NCBI GenBank assembly: GCA_007131175.1
Contig: SLRC01000140.1
Location: 1-35,879 of the forward strand
Direction of reading: 5' to 3'
DNA: 35,879 nucleotides
Source: Syntrophomonadaceae bacterium
GTDB taxonomy: Bacteria > Bacillota > Dethiobacteria > DTU022 > UBA8154
Shown here: positions 16,526 to 24,993 of the stretch, one piece after another
Layout: every line of letters starts with the position of its first letter
How positions within the stretch are numbered: position 1 is the stretch's first letter
Program-made: the position numbers and the translations under genes
The notes under the pieces: generated by a model
Databases searched by the model: none
What the model saw: only the letters and a program-made list of their open reading frames with translations
What the model was told of the DNA's origin: nothing

Positions 16526-17614
16526 TCAGACCGCTAACGCTTTCTGCAAAACTGCCAGGAGCCCATAAACCCGTTCCGTTTGAGCAATGCTCAGTGTGGC
16601 CGTTCCACAACTTGGGGTCAAAAGATATTGTTCCCGCAAGAGCTCTTTCGTAACCCCCTTGCTCACTAAACGTTCGAGCCCGCCGTAAAATTTTTGTAAA
16701 AGCAGCTCCTCGTTTTCCGTTTCCACATCCTGCGAGGTGGGAACAAGGCCCCAACCGAGGCAACCACCCCGCTTTAAAAATAACTCCAGCTCATTAGCGT
16801 ATACCAGCAAAGATGAAAAATAGCCGTAAGCATCAAAATTTACCACGTGCAGGGGCAGTTCTAATAAGATGGACCAGTCTACACCGGAGCAACAGTGCAC
16901 TCCGGCATAGCCACCTTCTTCAACGATAGCTTTAATCACCTCTCCCAGGCTTTCTAAAATGGCGTCACGGGATAGGGAAACATAGGTGGACTGACCATAA
17001 GCTAAAAGGGCAGGCTCATCAATAAATATAAGGACGGAGCTATAATGAAGCTTAAGGGTACGCACCTGCCAGCGGGCGATCAAGGTAAGGGTACGGGTAA
17101 TAATGTCCCTCAACTCAGCGTCATAAAATGCAGCAGTCCCATCGCCGGCGTTAATTTGTAAACCAAGGGAAAGGGGGCCGCTAATCTGACCTTTTATGTA
17201 CCGGGCAGCAGGAGCATTTGAGTGCCAGGGCTTTTGCACAAATGCATAAAAACCATCCGCTGAACCAGGTGGAAATGCAAAATATCTGAGGACCTTATCT
17301 GTAAAGCCCTCTTCCTCCTGCATACAAAGGGTATAAAAACGTTCCAGGCGGTCAGGCCAGTCTGCTTCCAGGTCATGGAAAAAGGGGGAGCTCTCTGTAG
17401 TGTTAACTATTCCAAGCTTCCCCAGTGCACTTAAATACTGACGGGCGAAACCTTCATCCCGCCCCCGATTGGGAAGTTGTGGCCAGTGAGGCCCAAGGGG
17501 CATAGTATTAAAAACGAGGCGAAGTGCCTCGTTTAGATCAAGATGGGGCATGCTGCCGATTCCCGTGGCAGTGCCATAAAGGAAAGTAGGTTTTGCAAAA
17601 TCCCCGCCTGTCAT
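16526..17614 (-). CDS. MetE-core-like (cobalamin-independent methionine synthase superfamily) protein
   Basis: The 362-residue protein resembles the single C-terminal barrel of MetE/UROD-superfamily enzymes rather than the two-domain 750-residue MetE. Zinc-thiol ligands are recognisable: His240 and Cys242 (GVHCCSG) and Cys336 (LTPSCGTAT). The N-terminus has the family start GTATGIGSMPH and the barrel has FIDEPALLAYG (about 197-207). Core-type relatives (the MesA–D families) act as folate-independent methionine synthases in archaea and anaerobes with corrinoid methyl carriers; whether this protein does that, demethylates something, or transfers methyl groups elsewhere is open. It is preceded by cimA (45 bases) and followed by the M42 trio. 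The ATG has GGGGGTGA seven bases before it. Confidence 0.8.
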   Translation of the reverse strand: MTGGDFAKPTFLYGTATGIGSMPHLDLNEALRLVFNTMPLGPHWPQLPNRGRDEGFARQYLSALGKLGIVNTTESSPFFHDLEADWPDRLERFYTLCMQEEEGFTDKVLRYFAFPPGSADGFYAFVQKPWHSNAPAARYIKGQISGPLSLGLQINAGDGTAAFYDAELRDIITRTLTLIARWQVRTLKLHYSSVLIFIDEPALLAYGQSTYVSLSRDAILESLGEVIKAIVEEGGYAGVHCCSGVDWSILLELPLHVVNFDAYGYFSSLLVYANELELFLKRGGCLGWGLVPTSQDVETENEELLLQKFYGGLERLVSKGVTKELLREQYLLTPSCGTATLSIAQTERVYGLLAVLQKALAV

Positions 17615-17659
17615 TGTAACTCACCCCCAAAGAAGACAAGCCTGCTGTAGTCCTGCTTT

Positions 17660-19306
17660 TCACCCCAACGGCTGCTCTATTTGTTCTTCTTCCCAGGGCA
17701 AAGCCTCAAGAGCCTTTTTTAACTCGTCAAGCGATGGGCTGTTTTCATAGAGAAGACCGTATTCAATACTGTCCACTAAGGCAATCCAACTGGCCTCCAT
17801 TATATTCTCCGAAACCCCAACCGTACCCCAGCGCTTATCACCGTTTTGGGTAATAATCAGAACACGTACCCGGGCAGCGGTACCGTCCCTTCCCTCCAGG
17901 ACACGCACCTTATAATCCACGAGCCTGATACCTTTCAATTTCGGATAAAATCCCTCCAAGGCCTTGCGCAGGGCATTATCCATGGCATTTACCGGACCAT
18001 TGCCCTCGGCAGCAGTGTGCATAACACGGTTTCCTACCTTTAACTTGATCGTTGCCTCAACGTAAAGATCGTCTCCCCGCCGCTGCTTGTCAACAATAAC
18101 CCGGAATCCTTCCAGCTTAAACAGGGGCTTATAACTATGCATTGTTTTCCAGATAAGCAACTCAAAAGAACCATCCGCACCCTCAAACTGGTACCCCTCA
18201 TATTCCATTTTTTTAATTTGCTTTAACACATCTTTGACATGGGAGAACTCCCCAATTTGGGAAAATTTCTTATCCTGCAGTTTAAAGAGAATGTTGCTTT
18301 TACCTGCCAATTCAGAAATGAGGATACGACGCTTATTCCCCACCACTTCGGGACTGGCATGCTCGTATGTGCGGGATTGTTTTACCACCGCATCAACGTG
18401 AATTCCGCCCTTATGGGTAAATGCATTACGCCCCACATAGGGCTGGCTGACAAGGGGCCTTACATTGGCCAGCTCCGAAATCATCTTGGAAACAACGGTT
18501 AGCTTTTTCATCTGCTCAGGCGTAAACTTGTTTATTTTCATTTTTAAATGGATATTTGCAATAATAGCACACAGATCGGCGTTGCCGCATCGCTCACCAT
18601 ATCCGTTAATAGTTCCCTGCACGTGGCTGGCTCCACTCTGCAGTGCAATTATGGAATTGGCAACAGCCATGTCCGCATCATTATGAGAGTGTATTCCCAA
18701 AGGAATTTGGATATGTTCCTTAACCTGCCAAAACACTTTCTGCATTTCCAGAGGCATGGCACCACCGTTAGTATCACAAAGTACGATAGTATCAGCCCCA
18801 CCCCGGGCAGCCGCTTCCAGGGTTGCGAGGGCATAGTCCCGGTTTTCGTTGTAGCCGTCGAAAAAGTGCTCTGCATCAAAGAAGACCTCAAGCCCCTTTT
18901 CTTTTAAATAAGAAACCGTATCTTCAATCATGGCAAGGTTTTCTTCCAGGGTAGTGTCAAGGGCATGAAAAACATGAAAATCCCAACTCTTGCCCACAAC
19001 GGTAGCTGCAGATGTTCCTGCCTCCAGCAAGGCCAAAACGTTAACGTCCGTTTTAACATCACTATGGGCATGGCGGGTGCTGCCAAAAGCAACGATCTTG
19101 CTATGGCAGAGGGAAAGCTCCGAGCGGGCACGGGCAAAAAACTCCATATCCTTGGGATTGGAGCCGGGCCAGCCGCCCTCTATATAATCAACACCCAGTT
19201 CATCAAGGAGTTGGGCGATTTGCAATTTATCGTTAACCGAAAAGGAGATACCCTCACGTTGTGAGCCATCCCTTAAAGTTGTATCATAAACATATACATC
19301 AGCCAT
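17660..19306 (-). CDS. cimA: (R)-citramalate synthase
   Basis: CimA condenses pyruvate and acetyl-CoA to (R)-citramalate, the threonine-independent route to isoleucine. The 548-residue protein has the DRE-TIM catalytic start YDTTLRDGSQREG, metal-binding HSHNDADMAVAN, and NGYGERCGNADL, followed by the C-terminal regulatory domain shared with isopropylmalate synthase (from about 410). Against isopropylmalate synthase, the segment SFSVNDKLQIAQLLDELGVDYIEGGWPGSNPKD is CimA-type. The ATG has GGGGG six bases upstream and there is a promoter at 19349-19378. As a branched-chain amino acid gene it is a plausible CodY target, but no clear CodY box was seen. Confidence 0.92.
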   Translation of the reverse strand: MADVYVYDTTLRDGSQREGISFSVNDKLQIAQLLDELGVDYIEGGWPGSNPKDMEFFARARSELSLCHSKIVAFGSTRHAHSDVKTDVNVLALLEAGTSAATVVGKSWDFHVFHALDTTLEENLAMIEDTVSYLKEKGLEVFFDAEHFFDGYNENRDYALATLEAAARGGADTIVLCDTNGGAMPLEMQKVFWQVKEHIQIPLGIHSHNDADMAVANSIIALQSGASHVQGTINGYGERCGNADLCAIIANIHLKMKINKFTPEQMKKLTVVSKMISELANVRPLVSQPYVGRNAFTHKGGIHVDAVVKQSRTYEHASPEVVGNKRRILISELAGKSNILFKLQDKKFSQIGEFSHVKDVLKQIKKMEYEGYQFEGADGSFELLIWKTMHSYKPLFKLEGFRVIVDKQRRGDDLYVEATIKLKVGNRVMHTAAEGNGPVNAMDNALRKALEGFYPKLKGIRLVDYKVRVLEGRDGTAARVRVLIITQNGDKRWGTVGVSENIMEASWIALVDSIEYGLLYENSPSLDELKKALEALPWEEEQIEQPLG

Positions 19307-19348
19307 ATTTGCCCCCGTTTAAACTGTAATATTATTAACAATGGAATT

Positions 19349-19378
19349 ATTATACTACAATAACTTATAGCATGTCTA
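19349..19378 (-). promoter_or_regulatory. Promoter of cimA
   Basis: On the minus strand TAGACA (complement of 19373-19378) and TATAAT (19349-19354) are 18 bases apart, about 43 bases upstream of the cimA ATG. It overlaps the gap after the small membrane protein gene. The transcript would have a short leader with no visible riboswitch or T-box. Confidence 0.65.
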
Positions 19379-19404
19379 CCACCGGGAGTTCCTGCTAATT
19401 CCTG

Positions 19405-19764
19405 CTATTTTGGCAACAGTATCTTTGCAATCTTCGAACTCTCCCTGCTCAAAGTTGCCAGTGTTTCTTCGGACAAATAGAGCATGCCTGCCTCCGTGGC
19501 ACGGATAACCTGTACGTTTATCAAGAACTGTAGCGCCTGCAGTTTATAGTCACGCTTTTTGAGCAAAGCATGCTGGGGTCTGATACCAATTTCTTCCTGG
19601 GATATTGCCCTATTCTCGTCACATGCATTTTTTTTACGGAATGTCTTAATAACAGAGATAACGGATCTTCTCTGTAAAAACAGAGATGTTAACAAAACAA
19701 CCACAATAAAACCGACAAAAAACAGCAAAACAAAAAGAGTTGCATTATTTTCCTGACCATTCAT
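19405..19764 (-). CDS. Small single-pass membrane protein of unknown function
   Basis: The 119-residue protein has one hydrophobic segment (about 9-30: LFVLLFFVGFIVVVLLTSLF) followed by positive residues (QRRS...KTFRKK), placing the C-terminal 85 residues in the cytoplasm. The tail (KRDYKLQALQFLINVQVIRATEAGMLYLSEETLATL) looks helical with a pattern resembling a small winged-helix, but no family was recognised. ATG at 19764 follows GGGAGA by seven bases. It begins 17 bases after glnA and is probably co-transcribed with it. Confidence 0.7.
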   Translation of the reverse strand: MNGQENNATLFVLLFFVGFIVVVLLTSLFLQRRSVISVIKTFRKKNACDENRAISQEEIGIRPQHALLKKRDYKLQALQFLINVQVIRATEAGMLYLSEETLATLSRESSKIAKILLPK

Positions 19765-19781
19765 GGCATATTCTCCCAGCG

Positions 19782-21212
19782 CTACAGATCATAGTAAATC
19801 TCAAATTCCCGTGGGTGTGGGTAGTGCTCCACCTTGTCTATCTCGTTAAACTTCGTCGCAATCCAGTTTTTCAGAAAAGCCTGGTCAAAAACATTTCCCT
19901 GCTGTAAATATTCATTGTCCTTCTTCAGCTCTTCCAGGGCTTCCTTTAGGGAAGAGGGCAGCGACTTGAGCTTTGACCTCTCCTCAGCCGAAAGGTTATA
20001 TATATTCTTGGTTAACGGGCCATAGCCTTCTGCCACAGGATCAATTTTATTAACCACACCGTCAATCCCTGCCAACAACAACGCGGCATATGTCAAGTAT
20101 GGATTTGCTGTGGCATCTGAAGGACGAAACTCAAACCTTCTTTCGTGTGGTTCCCTGGCATAGCGTGGTATGCGGACCACGGCGGTACGATTGGATTCGG
20201 CAAAACAGATCAATACAGGTGCCTCATAGCCTTTTACCAGTCTTTTATACGAATTTGTAGAGGGGGATACCAACCCAAGCAAAGAGGGGGAATGTTTTAA
20301 AATGCCACCCATAAAATGCATGGCCAGGTCCGAAAGACCAGCCAGATTTTTATCGTCGCCGGCAAAAAGGGAAGAACCTTTTTTAAATATCTGCATATGT
20401 ACATGGAACCCATTTCCTGCTTCCCCATGCAATGGCTTTGGCATGAAGGTTGAGGTTTTGCCGCTCCGATACGCAATATTTTTCACAAAGTATTTAATGA
20501 GCATGGAATAATCGGCCAGGGCGGCGGCGTCCCCCATTTCGATCTCGATCTCTTGCTGTCCAATAGCCCCCACTTCGTGGTGGTGATATTTTACGGCCAG
20601 GCCGTTATTCTCAAGGGCCATGACCATTTCATTTCTTAAATCACCGTATGTATCCCCGGGCACATCAACATGATATCCACCTTTGTGCTGGACTGTGTAC
20701 CCCAGACCCGCTTCGTTGCTTTGGGACCAACCGGCCTGTCTGCCAAATATTTCATAATAACCGGCGTTTGGTTGGTTTTGGTACTGGATGCCATCAAAAA
20801 CGTAAAATTCAAATTCGGGGCCAATCATAAACTGATCACCAATCTCCATATCCTGCATCAGCTTCAGGGCTTTTTTAAGGATAAACCGGGGATCATGCTC
20901 AAAAGGCTTTAAACCTTCCGGCTTAATTTCATAAATACGGCCCATAAAACTTAACGTTTTTTCTTTGAAAAAAGGATCAGGAAAGGCAGACTGAAGATCC
21001 GGCACATAGACCATATCGCTGTCTTCTACCTTCGCATAACCATAATTGGAAGCATCAAAGCCAAATCCGCTGTTGAATACACTTTCGGAAAGACGTGAAA
21101 CAGGTATGGTGAGATGTCTCCACCTTCCCACCAGGTCAAGAATTTTAAAATCTAGAAATTTTACCTTTTCTTTACTGCAGAATCTTTTAATTTCGCCAAA
21201 ATCCTTAAAAAT
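19782..21212 (-). CDS. glnA: Glutamine synthetase type I
   Basis: This enzyme forms glutamine from glutamate, ammonia and ATP. GSI motifs are all present: IGPEFEFYVFD, the VGAIGQQEIEIEMG metal region, NGFHVHMQ, SPSTNSYKRLVKGYEAP and NRTAVVRIPRY, with ARE-RRFEFRPSDATANPYL near the end. The frame begins too late if only ATG/GTG/TTG are allowed: the first is GTG at 21131, which would delete conserved N-terminal residues. An in-frame ATT at 21212, seven bases after GAGGAGGT, gives the expected family start (x-FKDFGEIKRFCSKEKVKFLDFKILDLVGRWRHL, split here for length; 476 residues). I chose ATT; see findings. Its promoter is separate from the nicotinate cluster, although ammonia release by enamidase makes the adjacency suggestive. 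Confidence 0.93.
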   Translation of the reverse strand: MFKDFGEIKRFCSKEKVKFLDFKILDLVGRWRHLTIPVSRLSESVFNSGFGFDASNYGYAKVEDSDMVYVPDLQSAFPDPFFKEKTLSFMGRIYEIKPEGLKPFEHDPRFILKKALKLMQDMEIGDQFMIGPEFEFYVFDGIQYQNQPNAGYYEIFGRQAGWSQSNEAGLGYTVQHKGGYHVDVPGDTYGDLRNEMVMALENNGLAVKYHHHEVGAIGQQEIEIEMGDAAALADYSMLIKYFVKNIAYRSGKTSTFMPKPLHGEAGNGFHVHMQIFKKGSSLFAGDDKNLAGLSDLAMHFMGGILKHSPSLLGLVSPSTNSYKRLVKGYEAPVLICFAESNRTAVVRIPRYAREPHERRFEFRPSDATANPYLTYAALLLAGIDGVVNKIDPVAEGYGPLTKNIYNLSAEERSKLKSLPSSLKEALEELKKDNEYLQQGNVFDQAFLKNWIATKFNEIDKVEHYPHPREFEIYYDL

Positions 21213-21227
21213 GATTTTTACCTCCTC
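21210..21227 (-). promoter_or_regulatory. Shine-Dalgarno and apparent ATT start of glnA
   Basis: GAGGAGGT (complement of 21220-21227) is followed after seven bases by ATT (21212-21210) in the glnA frame. An ATC sits directly before it at a spacing of four. No ATG, GTG or TTG occurs in frame until 21131. The site decides the start and implies non-AUG initiation or a base error. Confidence 0.7.
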
Positions 21228-21299
21228 AAGTTGGAATAATCAAAGCATACACTATTATTATGCATATTGTTCTTAAAGTACCTGGCGGACACACAACAA

Positions 21300-21328
21300 A
21301 TTTTAACAGACGGAAGCATATCTTTCAA
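21300..21328 (-). promoter_or_regulatory. Promoter of glnA
   Basis: On the minus strand TTGAAA (complement of 21323-21328) and TAAAAT (21300-21305) are exactly 17 bases apart, giving a leader of about 80 nt before the glnA start. No GlnR/TnrA site (TGTNAN7TNACA) was recognised around it. Confidence 0.65.
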
Positions 21329-21370
21329 GTTTGTGAAATATCCCGTGCCCGATAAAACAATATAAGGGGG

Positions 21371-21404
21371 CAATAATAAAATATGCCACATATAAAGTCG
21401 TGGC
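21371..21404 (-). terminator. Weak terminator candidate after ndhS
   Basis: On the minus strand GCCAC – 10-base loop – GTGGC (21385-21404) is followed by ATATTTTATTATTG. The stem is only 5 bp, so termination may be partial. The rest of the 275-base gap between ndhS and glnA (21213-21487) holds the glnA promoter and leader and no gene. Confidence 0.4.
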
Positions 21405-21487
21405 AGTGCTATGATAACGAAACAAGGAAATTTAGCCATAAAACAGTTTCTACAATACGGACTTTAAACAGGCACTCCTTTACAAGC

Positions 21488-21961
21488 CTACAATTTATTT
21501 TGTTTGCCTGCCGCGTCTTTTACCGCCTCAATGATCTTCTTATACCCTGTGCAGCGGCAGAGATTTCCGGCCAGGGCCTTTTTGATTACTTTTTCATCGG
21601 GTTCACGGGTTTTTTGTAAAAGGGCATAAGCGGACATAAGCATGCCCGGTGTACAGAAACCGCACTGTACCGCACCTTTTTCCAGAAATGATTCCTGCAG
21701 GGGATGAACCTCTTCCCTGCTGCCCAATCCTTCCACCGTTAAAACATTACAACCTTCAACCTTCCAAGCCGGGTAAATGCACGAGTTTACAGCCTCCCCA
21801 TCAACAACCACAGTGCAAGCACCACATTCACCCTCACCGCACCCCCGCTTAGTGCCGGTCAGATCCAGTGTTTCTCTAAGCACGTCCAGCAAAAGGGTAT
21901 GGGGGTCTATCCTCACCATAACAGCATTACCGTTAATTGTAAACGCCAGGTCTTTCATCAT
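21488..21961 (-). CDS. ndhS: Nicotinate dehydrogenase small subunit, 2x[2Fe-2S]
   Basis: This is the iron-sulfur electron-transfer subunit of a xanthine-dehydrogenase-family molybdenum hydroxylase. The 157 residues have the plant-ferredoxin cluster (Cys41, 46, 49, 61: GCGEGECGACT...SC) and the second helical-domain cluster (Cys100, 103 in CGFC; Cys135, 137 in NLCRCTGY). The length is normal. Assignment to nicotinate dehydrogenase rather than xanthine or CO dehydrogenase comes from the split large subunit, enamidase and 6-hydroxynicotinate reductase genes in the same cluster. It is separated from ndhF by a gene for an unknown membrane protein and is the last gene of the cluster. ATG with GAGGGTG upstream. 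Confidence 0.88.
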   Translation of the reverse strand: MMKDLAFTINGNAVMVRIDPHTLLLDVLRETLDLTGTKRGCGEGECGACTVVVDGEAVNSCIYPAWKVEGCNVLTVEGLGSREEVHPLQESFLEKGAVQCGFCTPGMLMSAYALLQKTREPDEKVIKKALAGNLCRCTGYKKIIEAVKDAAGKQNKL

Positions 21962-22015
21962 TTAACAACACCCTCTTTTTTTAACTTGAAGCAGTGCCTA
22001 AAATAATCTGCTTTC

Positions 22016-22714
22016 CTAACGCTGACGTCTGATATTTATTTTGCGCATTGATGAACTTACAGTAAGTTTAACTAATACCAGGTTCAAAGCAATAAAAATG
22101 GCTGTAAGAGCAAACATTTTAGAACCTGAAAACAGCGGTTCTTGTGGTTGGATAGAAATAAAATTGAGGTCTTTAAGTACCACACGCTCAACATCTTTGC
22201 TGCCATAAGATTGCCTTATTACATACTCTTCAATATATGCGTCCAGTTCGTCCCCATGTTGGAATGAACCCATCAGATAAGGCCAAAAGTAAAACCCTCT
22301 GTCTTCACAGTATGAGATGGTTGTATAATGATAACTTGCAGTTCTCACACCGTTTTTGTTAAATACCTCCTTAAAGCAAAGGATAACTTCAAAGGTATTC
22401 CTTTGACCCCCTGTTTCAGGGTTTTCAATCTTCAGATACCACATTTTGGTGATGGAGCCTTCCTGGCTGTTTTTTAACTTATCTGCATAATAATTATCTA
22501 TAAACTTCACAGTTGCACCCTTAAGCTCATCACCGGTGGGAAAACGATGCATCCAGGGATAAAATACTGCACAACCACTGCAAGCCTGTGCTGCAGACGG
22601 TACCAAGGCAGGTGTAATCAATATCATAAATATAATTAATGCTATAGCCCTTACGCAACTGTAATTGCCCCTTATTTTAAGACGCACAATGAACTTATTC
22701 AGCCTGGCAAACAT
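22016..22714 (-). CDS. Unknown secreted or membrane-anchored protein inside the nicotinate cluster
   Basis: The 232-residue protein has a basic N-terminus, a hydrophobic signal segment (ALIIFMILITPALVPSAAQA) and an AQA-type signal peptidase I site immediately before CSGC, a CxxC pair that would be exported. A second hydrophobic segment near the C-terminus (SKMFALTAIFIALNLVLVKLTV) is followed by SSSMRKINIRRQR, so the mature domain (about 150 residues, rich in Tyr, Phe and acidic residues) would face outward and be anchored. No family was recognised. The start at 22714 has GGCGGTGG; an ATG 12 codons earlier has no ribosome site. It lies between ndhF and ndhS, where no known nicotinate dehydrogenase gene is expected. 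Confidence 0.75.
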   Translation of the reverse strand: MFARLNKFIVRLKIRGNYSCVRAIALIIFMILITPALVPSAAQACSGCAVFYPWMHRFPTGDELKGATVKFIDNYYADKLKNSQEGSITKMWYLKIENPETGGQRNTFEVILCFKEVFNKNGVRTASYHYTTISYCEDRGFYFWPYLMGSFQHGDELDAYIEEYVIRQSYGSKDVERVVLKDLNFISIQPQEPLFSGSKMFALTAIFIALNLVLVKLTVSSSMRKINIRRQR

Positions 22715-22772
22715 TTTACCACCGCCTTTGTCTTCACACAGAGAAAACATACCATAAAAGGCAAAGTTTTTT

Positions 22773-23645
22773 CTAACAACCCATATCTTTCCATGCTTTT
22801 ATGAGACTTCGATATACAATCACCTGTGCCAGTTTTTTTCTGTATGCAGAACTGCCCCGGAAGAGACTGTCCCGCGGTTTGGCTTCCCTTGAAGCGGTGT
22901 CTGCTGCATCGTGAAAAAGATCCTCGTTAAAAGCATTTCCCCGCAACAGGTTTTCAGCTTCCCTGGCACGAAAAGGAATACGGGCCACCGGTCCCATTAC
23001 AATACGTGCATCCATTATATTTTTATCATCCGCTGCAGGCAAAAGAACTACGGCTGCATTAAAAACAGGCAAAGATAGGGCTTTTCGTTTGGACAGCCGC
23101 CCAAAAGCGCTGCCGCCTCCCATGTCTGAGGGAGGACGGAAAGTAATCTCGGTTAGGATCTCAGAACAAGGATCAAGGATCGTGCCGCCGCCGGGGTGAT
23201 ATAACATCTCCAGGGCTACCTGCCTCGCTCCGCTTGCAGAAACAATTGTTGCCACGGCATCAAGAGCCATGAGGGGGATTGCTGCGTCCGCCGCGGGCTG
23301 GGCATTTACAATGTTACCCCCTACCGTACCCACATTGCGTATCTGCAATGACCCTACTTCTCCGGCAGCATCAGCCAGGGAGGGAGCCTTCTGTCTTAAA
23401 AGGGAGGATTGGGCCAAATCAGTATGAGTTGTGAGAGCCCCAATCTTAATCCCATCTTCCTCAATAATATAGCGTAATTCTTTAATATTTGTAATATCAA
23501 CAGCTGCTTCAAAAGATATATCTCCTTTATTTAATTGCACAATCAGGTCAGTTCCCCCGGCCATAACCCTGGCGCGGCCCTCATATTCTGATAAGACGGC
23601 CAGGGCTTCAGCCAGATGCTTTGGCCTGTAATATTTGTGAAACAT
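22773..23645 (-). CDS. ndhF: Nicotinate dehydrogenase FAD subunit
   Basis: This is the FAD-binding subunit of the molybdenum hydroxylase; it passes electrons from the 2Fe-2S clusters to the acceptor (NADP+ in the Eubacterium barkeri enzyme). The 290-residue protein has the CO/xanthine dehydrogenase flavoprotein motifs MAGGTDLIVQL (about 31-41), GALTTHTDL and IRNVGTVGGNIVNAQPAAD, then the C-terminal CODH-type domain. It lacks the extra [4Fe-4S] insertion of 4-hydroxybenzoyl-CoA reductase. The size fits the 33-kDa subunit described in E. barkeri. The ATG at 23645 lies eight bases after GGGGGAG; a TTG two codons earlier is too close to that site. It follows dctM by 24 bases. Confidence 0.88.
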   Translation of the reverse strand: MFHKYYRPKHLAEALAVLSEYEGRARVMAGGTDLIVQLNKGDISFEAAVDITNIKELRYIIEEDGIKIGALTTHTDLAQSSLLRQKAPSLADAAGEVGSLQIRNVGTVGGNIVNAQPAADAAIPLMALDAVATIVSASGARQVALEMLYHPGGGTILDPCSEILTEITFRPPSDMGGGSAFGRLSKRKALSLPVFNAAVVLLPAADDKNIMDARIVMGPVARIPFRAREAENLLRGNAFNEDLFHDAADTASREAKPRDSLFRGSSAYRKKLAQVIVYRSLIKAWKDMGC

Positions 23646-23669
23646 ATGCAAGCTCCCCCCAGCTTCATT

Positions 23670-24980
23670 CTATTTACCCAGCATTGTTTCAGGCAAAAAC
23701 AGGGCAATTTGCGGAAATATGGTAACCAGTATAACAATGATAAATATGGGGATAACAAACGGCAAGGCGCCGGCAAAGATATCTTCCAGTGATACATCTT
23801 TTGTGGAACCGGCGATTGTATACAAATTAAGACCCATGGGCGGGGTAATCAGACCCACTTGCATCATCAATACACAAACGACGCCAAAGAATATGGGGTC
23901 AAAGCCCAGTCCCAGAACCAGGGGAAAAATTACGGGCAGTGTGAGCACCATCATGGACACGGCATCGATAAAACAACCTAAAAAGAAATATACAAGCAGG
24001 ATGATGGCGAGGACAACATAGGGAGAAACATCCAGTCCCACAACCCAGTTTGCCAACTGGGCCGGTATGGTGGAGAGGGCTAAAAAATAGCTGAAGACGG
24101 TGGCCCCCGCTACAAGAAAGAGGACCATTACAGATACCCGAATTGCTTCCTGCATGCCTTTTATGAGACCGTTTATGCTTAACTTTCGCTTGGCCAACGC
24201 AACAAAGAAAAGAAGAGTGGCTCCAGTTGCACCGGCCTCAGTAGGGCTAAACCAGCCCAAATAGATGCCCCCCATTACAATAAGAAACACCAGTAATATT
24301 TCCCATACACCGCTCAACGACGCAAATTTCTCTTTCCAGGTAACCGTATCCGGGCTGGTGGGAGCCAGGCTGGGTTTTAGCTTTACCTGAACCACTACGA
24401 TGGCTATAAATGTAGCAGCCAACGCAAGCCCGGGCAAAATACCTGCAATAAGTAGCCTGCCAATGGACTGCTCCACCAGCATGCCATACACAACAAACCC
24501 AATGCTGGGAGGGATCAGGAACCCCAGCGTCCCACCCGCGGCAATAGCTCCCGTAGATAACCTGGGAGAATAATTAAACTTTTTCATTTCCGGGTAAGCG
24601 ATGGAACCCATGGCTGCAGCGGTGGCCACCGCTGAGCCGGAAACAGCTGAAAAGCCGGCGCAAGCAGCAATCGTTGCTGAAGCCAGACCACCCGGGAATT
24701 TTCGGAGCCACTTATCAAAGGTTCTGTACAGATTTTCAATTAAGCCCGAACTGGTAGCAAAAGCACCCATGAGCAAGAAGAGTGGAATTACCATGTATGC
24801 ATATTGGCTGGCCACTGCATAGATTGTTCTTGAAGCCACAGGCAGTGCCGCATTGAGGGAAGAAAGCTGCCAAATTCCCAGGAAACCGACCAGCATTAAT
24901 GCTAATGCTATGGGCATCCCCAGGAATAAGAGAACAAATGCAATTATTGTGCCAATAATACCGACAAGAATTGGATCCAA
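23670..24980 (-). CDS. dctM: TRAP transporter large permease (DctM family)
   Basis: DctM is the ion-coupled transport subunit of tripartite ATP-independent periplasmic transporters. The 436-residue protein is strongly hydrophobic with about 12 membrane segments and family motifs (GMPIALALMLVGFLG, SGSAVATAAAMGSIAYPEM, AAGGTLGFLIPPSIGFVVYG, TPPMGLNLYTIAG). The start is a TTG at 24980 (protein beginning LDPILVGIIG) preceded by a perfect GGAGGAGAAAACG; a longer in-frame reading upstream runs back into dctQ and is rejected. It begins 13 bases after dctQ. Substrate is inferred from context as nicotinate or a related carboxylate. Confidence 0.93.
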   Translation of the reverse strand: MDPILVGIIGTIIAFVLLFLGMPIALALMLVGFLGIWQLSSLNAALPVASRTIYAVASQYAYMVIPLFLLMGAFATSSGLIENLYRTFDKWLRKFPGGLASATIAACAGFSAVSGSAVATAAAMGSIAYPEMKKFNYSPRLSTGAIAAGGTLGFLIPPSIGFVVYGMLVEQSIGRLLIAGILPGLALAATFIAIVVVQVKLKPSLAPTSPDTVTWKEKFASLSGVWEILLVFLIVMGGIYLGWFSPTEAGATGATLLFFVALAKRKLSINGLIKGMQEAIRVSVMVLFLVAGATVFSYFLALSTIPAQLANWVVGLDVSPYVVLAIILLVYFFLGCFIDAVSMMVLTLPVIFPLVLGLGFDPIFFGVVCVLMMQVGLITPPMGLNLYTIAGSTKDVSLEDIFAGALPFVIPIFIIVILVTIFPQIALFLPETMLGK

Positions 24981-24993
24981 CGTTTTCTCCTCC

